Source: an uncultured Clostridia bacterium (GTDB taxonomy: Bacteria; Bacillota; Clostridia; Saccharofermentanales; DTU023). Taken from it: a DNA stretch of 14,415 nt. The translations under genes and the position numbers were made by a program. The DNA lies in the NCBI GenBank assembly GCA_946220865.1, contig CAMJYM010000027.1, positions 1-14,415 of the forward strand, read 5' to 3'. Positions within the stretch are counted from its first letter, which is position 1, and each line of letters begins with the position of its first letter. Under the pieces are notes generated by a model. The model saw nothing but the letters and a program-made list of their open reading frames with translations. It was not told where the DNA came from and did no database searches. This document shows, piece by piece, positions 7,117 through 14,103 of the stretch.

Positions 7117-7930
7117 CGTTCTCACCTTCTTTTTTGGCTGAGGGTATGAGGCGCAGTAGGATAACGGCAAAAGGCCCTGTCTGCACAGCCTCTATGCTAT
7201 GTGAATGCAAGAGCTCCAGAACAGCCAGGAAGGCCGACACTCGCTCGGCAACGGGGCTTTTTCCCTGAGGAAAAAACTCGTGAAAAAAAGCGTGCTTTTT
7301 TTCTCCCAGTTTTGCAACAATCTGGCTCATTTTCTCTTTGACAGAAAAGCGTTCTCTCTTAAGGATACGACGGATACGCCTGTTCGCCGCACCAAAACGA
7401 TAAGCATTGCGCTCTGCAAGCTGACGGATAGCCAGCATGAGTTTATCCGGATCGAGACGATCTTCAACAACGCTCAGTTCGATGCCAAGGCTCTCAGGCG
7501 TTTCAGCGGGTTTTAAGGGAAGGCTTCCCCAGCTATCCATCCTTCCCTGAATTTCCTCTGCGAGAATTTTGATACGGCGGTAAGCCATAATGCGGAGAAC
7601 TAATTCTGCACGGGGATCCGGACCTTCATTCAAGTCCTGCGTTTTTTGTTCTGGCAACAGAAGCAGAGATTTGATTTGCAGGAGAGTTGACCCCATCAGT
7701 ACAAATTCACTGGCCAGATCCATATCTATGCCGGCTGCCTCAGAAGCTTTAAGAACTTCAAAATATTGGCTGCAAATTTCTGCAATGGGAAGATTATCAA
7801 GATCCGCCCGGCGCTCGTCAATGAGATGCGAAAGCAAATCCAGAGGTCCATTGTAATCCCGGATATCCAGGCTGATGCCCACTGCAGGATCGCCTTCCTG
7901 AAACTGATTATTTTCTGTCTCTGTCCACAT
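7106..7930 (-). CDS. scpA: Segregation and condensation protein A
   Basis: ScpA is the kleisin subunit that bridges the two SMC heads and carries ScpB. The N-terminal SMC-binding helix region contains the family hallmark YNGPLDLLSHLIDERRADLDN followed by LPIAEICSQYFEVL and a TLLQIKSLLLLP segment. The middle is variable, and the C-terminal winged-helix region (VSAFLAVLELLHSHSIEAVQ, FAVILL) ends the protein, 274 residues in all. The start is uncertain. The ATG at 7930 has no good Shine-Dalgarno sequence, whereas a TTG at 7940-7942 would overlap the stop of the upstream protease gene as TTGA and add four residues; translational coupling is likely in either case. It is followed by scpB with an 11-base overlap. 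Confidence 0.93.
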   Translation of the reverse strand: MWTETENNQFQEGDPAVGISLDIRDYNGPLDLLSHLIDERRADLDNLPIAEICSQYFEVLKASEAAGIDMDLASEFVLMGSTLLQIKSLLLLPEQKTQDLNEGPDPRAELVLRIMAYRRIKILAEEIQGRMDSWGSLPLKPAETPESLGIELSVVEDRLDPDKLMLAIRQLAERNAYRFGAANRRIRRILKRERFSVKEKMSQIVAKLGEKKHAFFHEFFPQGKSPVAERVSAFLAVLELLHSHSIEAVQTGPFAVILLRLIPSAKKEGENDGQ

Positions 7931-7938
7931 GCTCGAAG

Positions 7939-8661
7939 TCAATGGATAAGTTTGAGCAGCAGTCCGAAAAGCGCACTCGAAGGCCAGTTGAGCAGAAAAG
8001 CGACAGGGCTGGCAATACGATTCATCAACTGAGAAATAAACCCTCCGCCGAACATCACCAGGAATAGGAAAACCATCCCGATAACCTGTTCATAGCGCAT
8101 GATATTGAAATAATGGCGATCCGGCAAAAGCGCTCCGAAAATCTTATATCCGTCCAGCGGGGGGACAGGCAGCAGATTAAAAATAGCCAGAAAAATATTC
8201 GACAGGAAAAAGGCATTAAGGATGCGAAAAATCAGCGAGGGAAGCCGTACTGATGACGCTGTAAGGGCTGAAACATCCATAAGACTTAAGATGAAAAAAA
8301 GCAGATTCAGCAAGGTCACCGCAATAAAAGCGAGCAGGAGATTAGCCAGAGGACCGGCCAGACTTACCCACACCAGGCCACTCTTGCGGGATTTCGCCTT
8401 GGTGAAGCGCGCCGGATTAACAGGTACCGGCCGTGCCCAGCCCACACGGGCAAAAATAAAAACCAGAGTACCAATGGGATCCAGGTGGGCGAGTGGATTC
8501 AGGGTCAATCTGCCTGCCAGCCTGGCCGTGTCATCTCCCATGGCCAAAGCCATGCGGCCGTGAGCATACTCGTGAAAAGAAAGAGAAAGAGTCACGACCA
8601 GGAGAGAGATGAGTATATCGGTCAAACTAAATGAATTGAGTGAAAATGAATACAGGAACAT
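7939..8661 (-). CDS. M50 (site-2-type) membrane metalloprotease
   Basis: This is a zinc intramembrane protease of the site-2 protease/M50 family, compact type without a PDZ domain. The zinc motif HEYAH (residues 30-34, HEXXH) lies in a first hydrophobic segment and the third ligand region NLLPVPPLDG (162-171, Asp170) in a later one. GPLAN (103-107) is the other conserved block. Several hydrophobic segments (about 11-29, 96-128, 143-163, 190-210, 218-237) show a polytopic membrane protein of 240 residues. Its substrate is unknown; in Clostridia such genes commonly precede scpA-scpB. The ATG follows GGAGG by five bases, with an extended -10 promoter about 40 bases farther up. It is the first gene of the operon. 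Confidence 0.9.
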   Translation of the reverse strand: MFLYSFSLNSFSLTDILISLLVVTLSLSFHEYAHGRMALAMGDDTARLAGRLTLNPLAHLDPIGTLVFIFARVGWARPVPVNPARFTKAKSRKSGLVWVSLAGPLANLLLAFIAVTLLNLLFFILSLMDVSALTASSVRLPSLIFRILNAFFLSNIFLAIFNLLPVPPLDGYKIFGALLPDRHYFNIMRYEQVIGMVFLFLVMFGGGFISQLMNRIASPVAFLLNWPSSALFGLLLKLIH

Positions 8662-8702
8662 GGCTGCCTCCGGAAAGACTCTTATGTTTTCGTAACGGTT
8701 TT

Positions 8703-8711
8703 ATTATACCA
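8703..8711 (-). promoter_or_regulatory. Extended -10 promoter of the M50–scpAB–cmk–plsC–ispH/S1 operon
   Basis: The minus strand shows TGGTATAAT, a perfect -10 hexamer TATAAT (8708-8703) with the extended TGn element. No good -35 box is seen at 17 bases, which an extended -10 can compensate for. Transcription would start near 8696, about 35 bases before the protease ATG. It lies just downstream of the terminator of the preceding surface-protein gene. Confidence 0.7.
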
Positions 8712-8726
8712 TGCACCTTCTAAGAA

Positions 8727-8764
8727 GCAGAATAGCGAGTCCTCACGAGAACTCGCCATTCTGC
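8727..8764 (-). terminator. Probable terminator of the surface-protein gene
   Basis: A 14-bp stem pairs 8751-8764 with 8727-8740 around a 10-base loop. The one imperfect pair is G·U on the minus-strand RNA but A/C on the plus strand, so the structure favours minus-strand transcripts. The following sequence (TTCTT) is only weakly U-rich, so termination may be partial. It lies 129 bases after the stop of the LPXTG gene and abuts the next promoter. The 128 bases between stop and hairpin hold no gene I can support. Confidence 0.55.
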
Positions 8765-8888
8765 AGAAGAGGGATACGGGTCCAAAACCCGGAACATCTG
8801 AGTCTGTGGAGAACAGTCTGGCAGAACTGGCCAGCCCACGTAATTCCTTCACAGCATCATTGAGCCCACTTCATCTGCCAGGTTCCTC

Positions 8889-8900
8889 AGCGCTAGCGCT
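8889..8900. repeat. 12-bp perfect palindrome spanning the stop codon of the surface-protein gene
   Basis: AGCGCTAGCGCT reads the same on both strands and contains the TAG stop of the LPXTG gene in its centre. No U-tract follows, so it is not a terminator. It may simply be chance in GC-rich codons for the Arg-Lys-Arg tail. Confidence 0.4.
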
Positions 8901-11127
8901 TTCTGCGAATCAGAAAAAGACCTGCGGCCAGGCTCAATCCCAGCAGCAACTGCCAGAATACTGGCCTGACCTCGCCCGTGGCCGGCAGCCGCGTTACCGC
9001 AAGGCGTTTGGCCTGAATTTGCTGCGGAATCGTTTCCTGCTGCAGAGATACACTCGGCTGAAAAGAAATGACAGGAGGCTCCAGGGGTTCGTGATCATCT
9101 TTCAAATGCATGGCCATATCCGAATTGATGGCTTTTACTTCAAGTTCCTTGGCAACGGGATCCACCAGCCAACCTTCAGGCGCTTTTTCTTCCTGAACCA
9201 GATAGTTCCCCAGGGGGAGGTTTTCAAAATGGGCCATCCCTTCCTCGTTGGTCAGAGCTTCGGCCAGTCGCTCACCGGCTTTACCGTCAAGGTTGCGGAA
9301 AAGCGCATAGCGCACTCCGGCCAGAGGCCTCTCATGACCCTGTGGCCAGACGCCCTGCTTGGTGACAGTAAGACGGCTCAGAGAAGCTTTATTAGAAATT
9401 TCTTCCTTAAGTAAGAAGTGCAGATCTCCATCCTGATCCAGGCTGCCGTCTGACGCTTGTGAAAGATCATATGAAAGTTTCCCTGCAGGAGCAAAGTTTG
9501 GAGGACAGCTAAGTTCTTCAAGCGTGTAGCTGGCAAGAGCCGGTAATGAAAAAATCAGGCGGCTGCGAATAATTTGTTCTGGCCTCTTTTTTTCCTCAGT
9601 GCCCACTTCTGGGGTCTCTGAGTTTAATTCAGAGCCTGGCTGATTCCCTTCCCTGTCCTGCCAGACCGTTTGAGGCAGCGAAGGATCCCTCTTGGGATTT
9701 TGCAGACCCAGGAGACTGCCAGCAGGAAGAACTCCGCCATCATAACTGATTTCCTCAGCATTTCTCAGCGCAAAAAGGCAGGATTGATTGAGTTCTTCTG
9801 CCTTTTGTTCCGGCAGGCCGCCACAGTAAAAGGCCTTGACCGCGCTCAGATCCTTAATCTGCTGGCGGTTGTTAAGGGTAATCTTATTTTGTTCACCAGG
9901 CTTGATCATGACCTCCTGAGCTGCGGCAGGGACATAACCTTCGGGCGTTTTCTGTTCCATCAGGAGATAAGTTCCAGACGGAACATCAGTAAACTGCAGT
10001 TCTCCTTTCTCATCTGTACTTCCACTTTCAAGCACCTGACCGGTACTCAAGCTTTTCAAAATGAATTCCACCTCTTTAAGGGGTCGATTCTCCCAGACAG
10101 GCTCATAAAGCGGTTCATTGATCGCTGTTTCCACAGCACGGAAGCCACAGAGTTTCTCCCCCGTTTTTTTCACCACTAAGCTGCCGTTTTTCTGAGCTTT
10201 AACACGAAATTGAATGGCTGGATGATCGATGGAATTGGCCGCTTCCATGATTAACTGCGATTCTTCACGTTTCAAACAAAATGCCCCTTGCCGGCTTAGA
10301 CCCGGAATTTCGAAGAGGACCTCCTGATCTGCGGGAAAGCTGTCGTCAACGCTGAGCTTCAGATCGTCCCCTGACCAGGTATAGTGCACGCCGTCTTTTG
10401 TAACTCCTTCTACATTTTCTTTGAAATTGTCCTGAGCAATCGACTCACGAATCCTCATATAGAAACTGAATGCACCCGTATCATCATGCAAAGTTAAACT
10501 TTCAGGTAGATGCGGCAGCTCAAAAACCTGCTCACTGAAAGAAGGCTGGGTATCCCAGAAGTCACTGCATTTAGCAATGTTTTGGCAACATTCCTCGTAA
10601 AATTTATTCATCTCAGGATCAGCGTGAGTCCAGACATGGTCGCAAATCAATTTCCAGATGGCATATTGCGTGGCGAAATAATCATTGTCGGTCTGCGGGC
10701 TCAGGGTATAACCAAAAAAACTGGCTCTGACAAATTGCTCAACAAGCTGTTTTTCCCAATCATAAATCGCGTAGGCTTCTTCGGGTGTGTAATAGACAGA
10801 AATCCTGCCCTTTTCCTTAACTTTCATAAACGGTTCAAGACAGAAGCAGCTTGCAGAATGGCTGCCCCATGAACTGTATTGTTTTATACCCTTAGACTCT
10901 CCGCTGCGGTCTCCTGATGAAAAGTTCATATGATAATTTTCATCAAAATAATAACGAGTTGATATTTCCCATGAATCGTCATCATCTTCAGCATGGACCT
11001 GCATATCCGGGATGACCGCCGTCAGCAGACAGAAAAGCAAGATCCCTATGCCCATTAGCCTTCTGGCTTTTAGCCAACATTCCCGTGCTGTCTTTTTCTG
11101 CCTGGCCTTTTTGTATTCTCTAATCAT
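8893..11127 (-). CDS. LPXTG-anchored surface protein with thioester domain and SpaA/CnaB repeats
   Basis: This 744-residue cell-wall protein is probably an adhesin. A basic N-terminus and hydrophobic segment (residues 24-40) form a signal peptide, likely cleaved after VHA (44-46). Residues about 55-200 resemble a thioester domain, with a Cys in SASCFCLEPF (C94 or C96) and Gln154 in ATQYAIW; in known domains these form an internal Cys-Gln thioester that couples covalently to host ligands. Three SpaA/CnaB-type beta domains follow: about 316-420 (Lys320/321, Glu391 in MEQKTPEGY, Asn419/420), a divergent one at 425-575 with a long loop, and about 586-678 (Lys590, Glu646, Asp677 in place of Asn). 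These residues could form isopeptide bonds. The end is LPATG (714-718), a hydrophobic helix and RRKR, a sortase signal; no sortase gene is in the window. The ATG at 11127 is preceded by GGAGGAAGG; a GTG at 11172 is rejected. Eleven cysteines after the signal peptide are unusual. The ligand is unknown. Confidence 0.88.
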   Translation of the reverse strand: MIREYKKARQKKTARECWLKARRLMGIGILLFCLLTAVIPDMQVHAEDDDDSWEISTRYYFDENYHMNFSSGDRSGESKGIKQYSSWGSHSASCFCLEPFMKVKEKGRISVYYTPEEAYAIYDWEKQLVEQFVRASFFGYTLSPQTDNDYFATQYAIWKLICDHVWTHADPEMNKFYEECCQNIAKCSDFWDTQPSFSEQVFELPHLPESLTLHDDTGAFSFYMRIRESIAQDNFKENVEGVTKDGVHYTWSGDDLKLSVDDSFPADQEVLFEIPGLSRQGAFCLKREESQLIMEAANSIDHPAIQFRVKAQKNGSLVVKKTGEKLCGFRAVETAINEPLYEPVWENRPLKEVEFILKSLSTGQVLESGSTDEKGELQFTDVPSGTYLLMEQKTPEGYVPAAAQEVMIKPGEQNKITLNNRQQIKDLSAVKAFYCGGLPEQKAEELNQSCLFALRNAEEISYDGGVLPAGSLLGLQNPKRDPSLPQTVWQDREGNQPGSELNSETPEVGTEEKKRPEQIIRSRLIFSLPALASYTLEELSCPPNFAPAGKLSYDLSQASDGSLDQDGDLHFLLKEEISNKASLSRLTVTKQGVWPQGHERPLAGVRYALFRNLDGKAGERLAEALTNEEGMAHFENLPLGNYLVQEEKAPEGWLVDPVAKELEVKAINSDMAMHLKDDHEPLEPPVISFQPSVSLQQETIPQQIQAKRLAVTRLPATGEVRPVFWQLLLGLSLAAGLFLIRRKR

Positions 11128-11149
11128 TTTCCTTCCTCCATTTCCCTGG

Positions 11150-11185
11150 CTGGCGGGGGAATGAACGATCACCTTGACCCGCCAG
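11150..11185 (-). promoter_or_regulatory. Hairpin in the leader of the surface-protein mRNA
   Basis: CTGGCGGG (11185-11178) pairs perfectly with CCCGCCAG (11157-11150) across a 20-base loop on the minus-strand RNA. The stem ends about ten bases before the GGAGG ribosome-binding site. It could stabilise the message or affect translation; no U-tract follows, so it is not a terminator. The role is inferred. Confidence 0.35.
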
Positions 11186-11224
11186 AGCCGTTTAACTTAT
11201 TGTGGAGGAAGAAAATCCGGTCTA

Positions 11225-11253
11225 ACGATAGAGTGCTCGACAAAAGGGGGCAA
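11225..11253 (-). promoter_or_regulatory. Candidate promoter of the surface-protein gene
   Basis: TTGCCC (11253-11248), a 17-base spacer and TATCGT (11230-11225) each match four of six consensus positions. The site lies just after the last of three terminators and about 98 bases before the ATG, where an independent promoter is required if the terminators work. The match is weak and other start sites are possible. Confidence 0.35.
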
Positions 11254-11274
11254 AGCCTCTGATTTTTCGACAAG

Positions 11275-11302
11275 AAAAAAGCGAGTAGAAAAATACCCGC
11301 TT
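11275..11302 (-). terminator. Intrinsic terminator, third of three in tandem
   Basis: AAGCGGGTA (11302-11294) pairs with TACTCGCTT (11287-11279) with one G·U pair, around a 6-base loop, and is followed by further T (six T in the run 11280-11275). The wobble becomes an A/C mismatch on the plus strand, so the terminator faces minus-strand transcription. A wider 7-bp repeat, CGACAAG/CTTGTCG (11268-11274 and 11314-11320), flanks it. Confidence 0.8.
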
Positions 11303-11358
11303 AGAAAATCTGACTTGTCGTATGAGTCGAAAGGGCAAAGCGATGCCAACAGGGTCCG

Positions 11359-11392
11359 AAAAAAGGCTGAGCCGGCTGGCCAGCCGCCCAGC
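11359..11392 (-). terminator. Intrinsic terminator, second of three in tandem
   Basis: On the minus strand GCTGGGC (11392-11386) pairs with GCTCAGC (11372-11366) with one G·U pair, and CTTTTTT follows (T run 11364-11359). The enclosed bases are part of a perfect 14-bp palindrome, CGGCTGGCCAGCCG (11373-11386), which offers an alternative inner stem. This is a reasonable Rho-independent terminator for the E2-like gene, whose stop codon lies about 85 bases upstream. Confidence 0.65.
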
Positions 11393-11403
11393 GCTGCTTT
11401 GCC

Positions 11404-11440
11404 AAAAAAGGTGTACAGCTCCCAAAAAGAAGCCTTTTTT
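11404..11440 (-). terminator. Terminator-like hairpin, first of three in tandem, possibly bidirectional
   Basis: AAAAAAGG (11404-11411) is complementary to CCTTTTTT (11433-11440), so either strand has an A-run, a stem and a T-run. On the minus strand an inner GCTTC/GGAGC pairing can extend the stem, with a bulge. It is the hairpin nearest the E2-like stop codon (36 bases). The stem is A/T-rich and weaker than the next two. Confidence 0.45.
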
Positions 11441-11476
11441 CAGAAGCCGCCTGACTGGAAAGCCAGGAAAATAGGC

Positions 11477-12454
11477 TCAGTAGGGCTCACGGGAAAACGC
11501 CGCGATATCCTCATTTTGCGGTTCCTGCTGACGGCGATGGCGGTTATTGCGGCTGATACTCTGCCGCAGTTTTCTGCGTTCTTCTTCGGGCATGCTGCGG
11601 TAAGCCGCAGGCGAAAGCTCTAATAACTCCGGCATCTGCAAAAGCTCGTCCAGAAGCTTAAGACTCTTAATGAGGTAGAATCCATCACAAATGCGCTCAT
11701 CAATCGTAAAACAGAGATCGACCACCCGTCGCCACTCAACACCGCCATCTTCTGTTGGATAAGCTTTTTCGTAAACCTTACCGATCGTAACAAAAATAGA
11801 GGTTGTCCCAAATTCGTAGAGGTGATGGAAGGGCGATCCTCCGCCGATTGACCCCAGATGAGAGCAGAAAATGGAACCGTAGAGCGGTATCACCGAGAGC
11901 CACTTTGCCGGCATATAGCCGTGAAAATCTGCCCAGCGCAGGAGATTGGCCGTGACACGCAGAAGCCAGCGGGGAAAACCGGAGAAAGCTGAAATAATCT
12001 TATCATCCCACTTCACACTTTCCTTACTGTTCTTGATTTCATTGATGATATTCTGCATGGTCGCCGATGTCGTGAAAATATTGTCATTCTCGTTAAAATT
12101 GACACGTGCAACGGATTCCGCACCATCATCGGTCAACGACGTCTTGACAACATAGAGAACCGAGAATGAATTGTGTTTATAGAGCCGTCTCCCCGCCACA
12201 AAGCGGTTGAGGCTGGGTCGCTCAAAAATAAGATGGAGCATGGCCGTGACAATGACATTAAATAGCGTCACACGCTTGCCTTCGTGGCGCTTGTCACGGA
12301 TATAATTCTGCATATTCGTGATATCGACGGTATTACGGTAGTAAATCGCCGACTCATTCCGGCCCCTCATGACGTAAGGCATGATATGCATCATGGGGTC
12401 TCCGCCTTTGACGATTTGTCCATCTGAACGTCTTTTATTAAAAAACAGCGTCAT
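11477..12454 (-). CDS. Stand-alone E2/CAT-fold protein (2-oxoacid dehydrogenase acyltransferase-like), catalytic His missing
   Basis: This 325-residue protein resembles the catalytic domain of 2-oxoacid dehydrogenase E2 and chloramphenicol acetyltransferase, without lipoyl or E1/E3-binding domains, and no E1 or E3 gene is nearby. Family-like blocks are MPYVMRGRNESAIYYRNTVD (25-44), TLFNVIVTAMLHLIFERPSL (63-82), SHLGSIGGGSPFHHLYEFGT (198-217) and FTIDERICDGFYLIKSL (249-265). The last block corresponds to the E2 active site DHRxxDG, but Glu253 stands where the catalytic His should be; I recall related stand-alone clostridial proteins sharing this DER sequence. Acyltransfer by the usual mechanism is therefore doubtful. 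A basic tail (about 291-311, rich in Arg, Lys and Gln) follows the fold. The ATG has a modest GAAGGG Shine-Dalgarno. It has a candidate promoter of its own and is followed by three terminator-like hairpins, so it probably is a single-gene unit. Function unknown. Confidence 0.75.
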   Translation of the reverse strand: MTLFFNKRRSDGQIVKGGDPMMHIMPYVMRGRNESAIYYRNTVDITNMQNYIRDKRHEGKRVTLFNVIVTAMLHLIFERPSLNRFVAGRRLYKHNSFSVLYVVKTSLTDDGAESVARVNFNENDNIFTTSATMQNIINEIKNSKESVKWDDKIISAFSGFPRWLLRVTANLLRWADFHGYMPAKWLSVIPLYGSIFCSHLGSIGGGSPFHHLYEFGTTSIFVTIGKVYEKAYPTEDGGVEWRRVVDLCFTIDERICDGFYLIKSLKLLDELLQMPELLELSPAAYRSMPEEERRKLRQSISRNNRHRRQQEPQNEDIAAFSREPY

Positions 12455-12503
12455 AATTTTCCCTTCCCGCCATTCCAGCTCCTGGCACGATCAGTAAAAT
12501 ATT

Positions 12504-12512
12504 ATCATAGCA
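12504..12512 (-). promoter_or_regulatory. Candidate extended -10 promoter of the E2-like gene
   Basis: The minus strand reads TGCTATGAT (12512-12504): TATGAT matches five of six positions of the -10 consensus and carries the upstream TGn element. No clear -35 box is seen. It lies in the 71-base gap after the histidine-kinase stop, about 50 bases before the E2-like ATG. There is no terminator in this gap, so readthrough from the kinase genes is also possible. Confidence 0.45.
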
Positions 12513-12525
12513 GAAAAGTGACCGC

Positions 12526-14103
12526 TTATGCTGGCGGAACTTTTGCCACACGAATCTTCATGGAAAAGTCACCGCTCGTATCAATTTCGAGCTCACCGTG
12601 AACTTCTTCAAGCTTGTGTCGCATACCCTGGATGCCCTCTCCTTCCGAAAAAGGCGCCTCAGGTCTGCTGCCATCGTTACGGATGCTCAAGGAGACTTCT
12701 TCCTCTGTTTCCTTAAAATCGGCCCAGACGGTTTTTGCCCGCCCATGGCGTATAGCATTGGTTACGGCTTCACGCAGGATCTGCAAAAAGACCCGGGATA
12801 TCTCCGGATCTCGCGGAAGCTCCCCCTGCCGCAGCAACTTTGTTCCGACAATCTCCGCAGTATTGCGGATGTTATTGAAGCGGAGTTCTCCGTCAAATCG
12901 AGTCGGTTCATGCAGGTCATTAAGAATGCCCTCAAGCAGGGTCAGCAGCTCATCCGGCGGCGGAGTATTTTTCAGGTCCATTTCCTGGAGGCTGCCATGC
13001 AGAATGGAGAGCCGTTGACCCATCACATCGTGAATACGATTGCGCATACGTCTCGTTTCTTTTTCCGTCTCGATTTCCTCGATTTTACTGATCAGGTCTT
13101 CAAGATCGTCGTTGCTTTTTTGCAGCTCCTGATTTTTCTCCTGAACTTGCATAATGAGACGACTTTCCGCGGTAATGTCACTGACCAGGAACTGGCGATA
13201 GTCACGGTGGCCAATCTTAAATATCTCATCACTGTAACGATAAACTCGCTCTCCGCTGCTGAAGGTCTGCAGCTCATCTCTGTGGCCTCTATCTTTTTCG
13301 CGGGTCTTGTCATTCACCGGAGAATCCTGCGGCCTGATCCTCTTCACCACGCCCATCTGCTCGCGCTTTTTTTCACGTTCAGGAAAGAGCGCCTGGCTCA
13401 GATGATTCAGGTCAAAGATATGGTTTCCTTCTTTTCGAGCCTGAATGCGCTCCTCCTTAATCATGCGGCGAAAGTTGCGGCGGAGGCCCGAATCCCGGGG
13501 AATAGGCAGCAGTCCTTTCTCCTTCATGATCTCTCTCATGCGTCGGTTGATGAGAATGTTATCCCCATGATTTCGCGCGAAGGCAAGCCCTTCCGGGAAA
13601 GTATCAAAAGCCTCCTTCATGGAAAAACGGCTGATACTGCTGCGGATATCCGTATAGAGCTGCAGAAGTTGAACCAGGCTGCGGGTGCACAGCAGCAGGG
13701 AAAGGAAAATCAGAAAATAAGGAAACTGCTGACCCAGAATGTTATCGCTAAATGGCAGAGAAAGAATCAGGCAGAAGATGGCCAGCAAATCTGACAGCTG
13801 ATGAACGGAAAGTAATAGAGGCACGCCAAGCAGAGGCACAAGCGCACTTGTGGCACGCAATGCAGGATAGGGTTCCACAACCATGTTCATGGGGGCGTTA
13901 ATCTGAACCAGGCCAACGCAGAGATTGAGAACAACAAGATGCCAGGCAATGCCGATTTCAAAAAGGCTGCGGTTCACACCATGGCTTGAGAGTCTGCTGA
14001 AAAAGCCCAGGATGACGGTAACAATTTGAGCCGCTATGCCAAGGTAGAGGAGAATCTGCAGAAACATGCGCAGCGAGGAACTAATGTTATAAAAAGCACT
14101 CAT
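12526..14103 (-). CDS. Membrane sensor histidine kinase (NarL/DesK-type, HisKA_3-like)
   Basis: This 525-residue protein is probably the sensor of a two-component system. The first 150 residues are hydrophobic, with about four to five membrane segments (12-35, 48-68, 86-100, 103-118, 128-148). A PAS-like domain starts at DTFPEGLAFA (167-176) and appears to end near QFLVSDITAESRL (304-316), interrupted by a basic, probably disordered stretch (205-275). A coiled-coil (316-352) leads to the dimerisation helix with the phosphoacceptor His358 in RNRIHDVMGQRLS, the HDxxGQ form of the NarL/DesK class. The ATPase domain has the N-box REAVTNAIRHG (Asn449), NDG (476-478) and GEGIQGMRHKLEE (488-500). 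The ATG follows GAGGAGG and overlaps the upstream partial gene by ATGA, indicating coupling. No response-regulator gene is in the window; one may lie upstream. The signal is unknown. Confidence 0.88.
   Translation of the reverse strand: MSAFYNISSSLRMFLQILLYLGIAAQIVTVILGFFSRLSSHGVNRSLFEIGIAWHLVVLNLCVGLVQINAPMNMVVEPYPALRATSALVPLLGVPLLLSVHQLSDLLAIFCLILSLPFSDNILGQQFPYFLIFLSLLLCTRSLVQLLQLYTDIRSSISRFSMKEAFDTFPEGLAFARNHGDNILINRRMREIMKEKGLLPIPRDSGLRRNFRRMIKEERIQARKEGNHIFDLNHLSQALFPEREKKREQMGVVKRIRPQDSPVNDKTREKDRGHRDELQTFSSGERVYRYSDEIFKIGHRDYRQFLVSDITAESRLIMQVQEKNQELQKSNDDLEDLISKIEEIETEKETRRMRNRIHDVMGQRLSILHGSLQEMDLKNTPPPDELLTLLEGILNDLHEPTRFDGELRFNNIRNTAEIVGTKLLRQGELPRDPEISRVFLQILREAVTNAIRHGRAKTVWADFKETEEEVSLSIRNDGSRPEAPFSEGEGIQGMRHKLEEVHGELEIDTSGDFSMKIRVAKVPPA

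Larger units (their letters stand above)
11128..11476. other. 349-base intergenic region between the E2-like and surface-protein genes
   Basis: I see no gene here on either strand. A plus-strand open frame (11174-11623) is low-complexity, Lys/Arg/Ser-rich and runs antisense into the neighbouring gene. In transcription order the region contains three terminator-like hairpins (11440-11275), a weak promoter candidate (11253-11225), a leader hairpin (11185-11150) and the surface-protein ribosome-binding site. Confidence 0.7.

Noticed and set aside
8771..8792. Small inverted repeat CGGGT/ACCCG after the surface-protein gene
   Set aside because: The stem is only five base pairs with no T-tract on either strand, not distinguishable from chance.
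8806..9414. 202-codon plus-strand open frame with GTG start
   Set aside because: It is mostly antisense to the LPXTG protein gene, has no ribosome-binding site and resembles no family.
11128..11172. GTG start 15 codons before the chosen start of the surface protein
   Set aside because: There is no ribosome-binding site, whereas the chosen ATG has GGAGGAAGG and directly precedes a normal signal peptide.
11174..11623. 149-codon plus-strand open frame covering most of the large intergenic gap
   Set aside because: It is low-complexity and basic, it reads through three hairpins and continues antisense into the E2-like gene.
12598..13794. 398-codon plus-strand open frame
   Set aside because: It runs antisense to the histidine kinase, whose domains are clear, and its translation shows no recognisable family.
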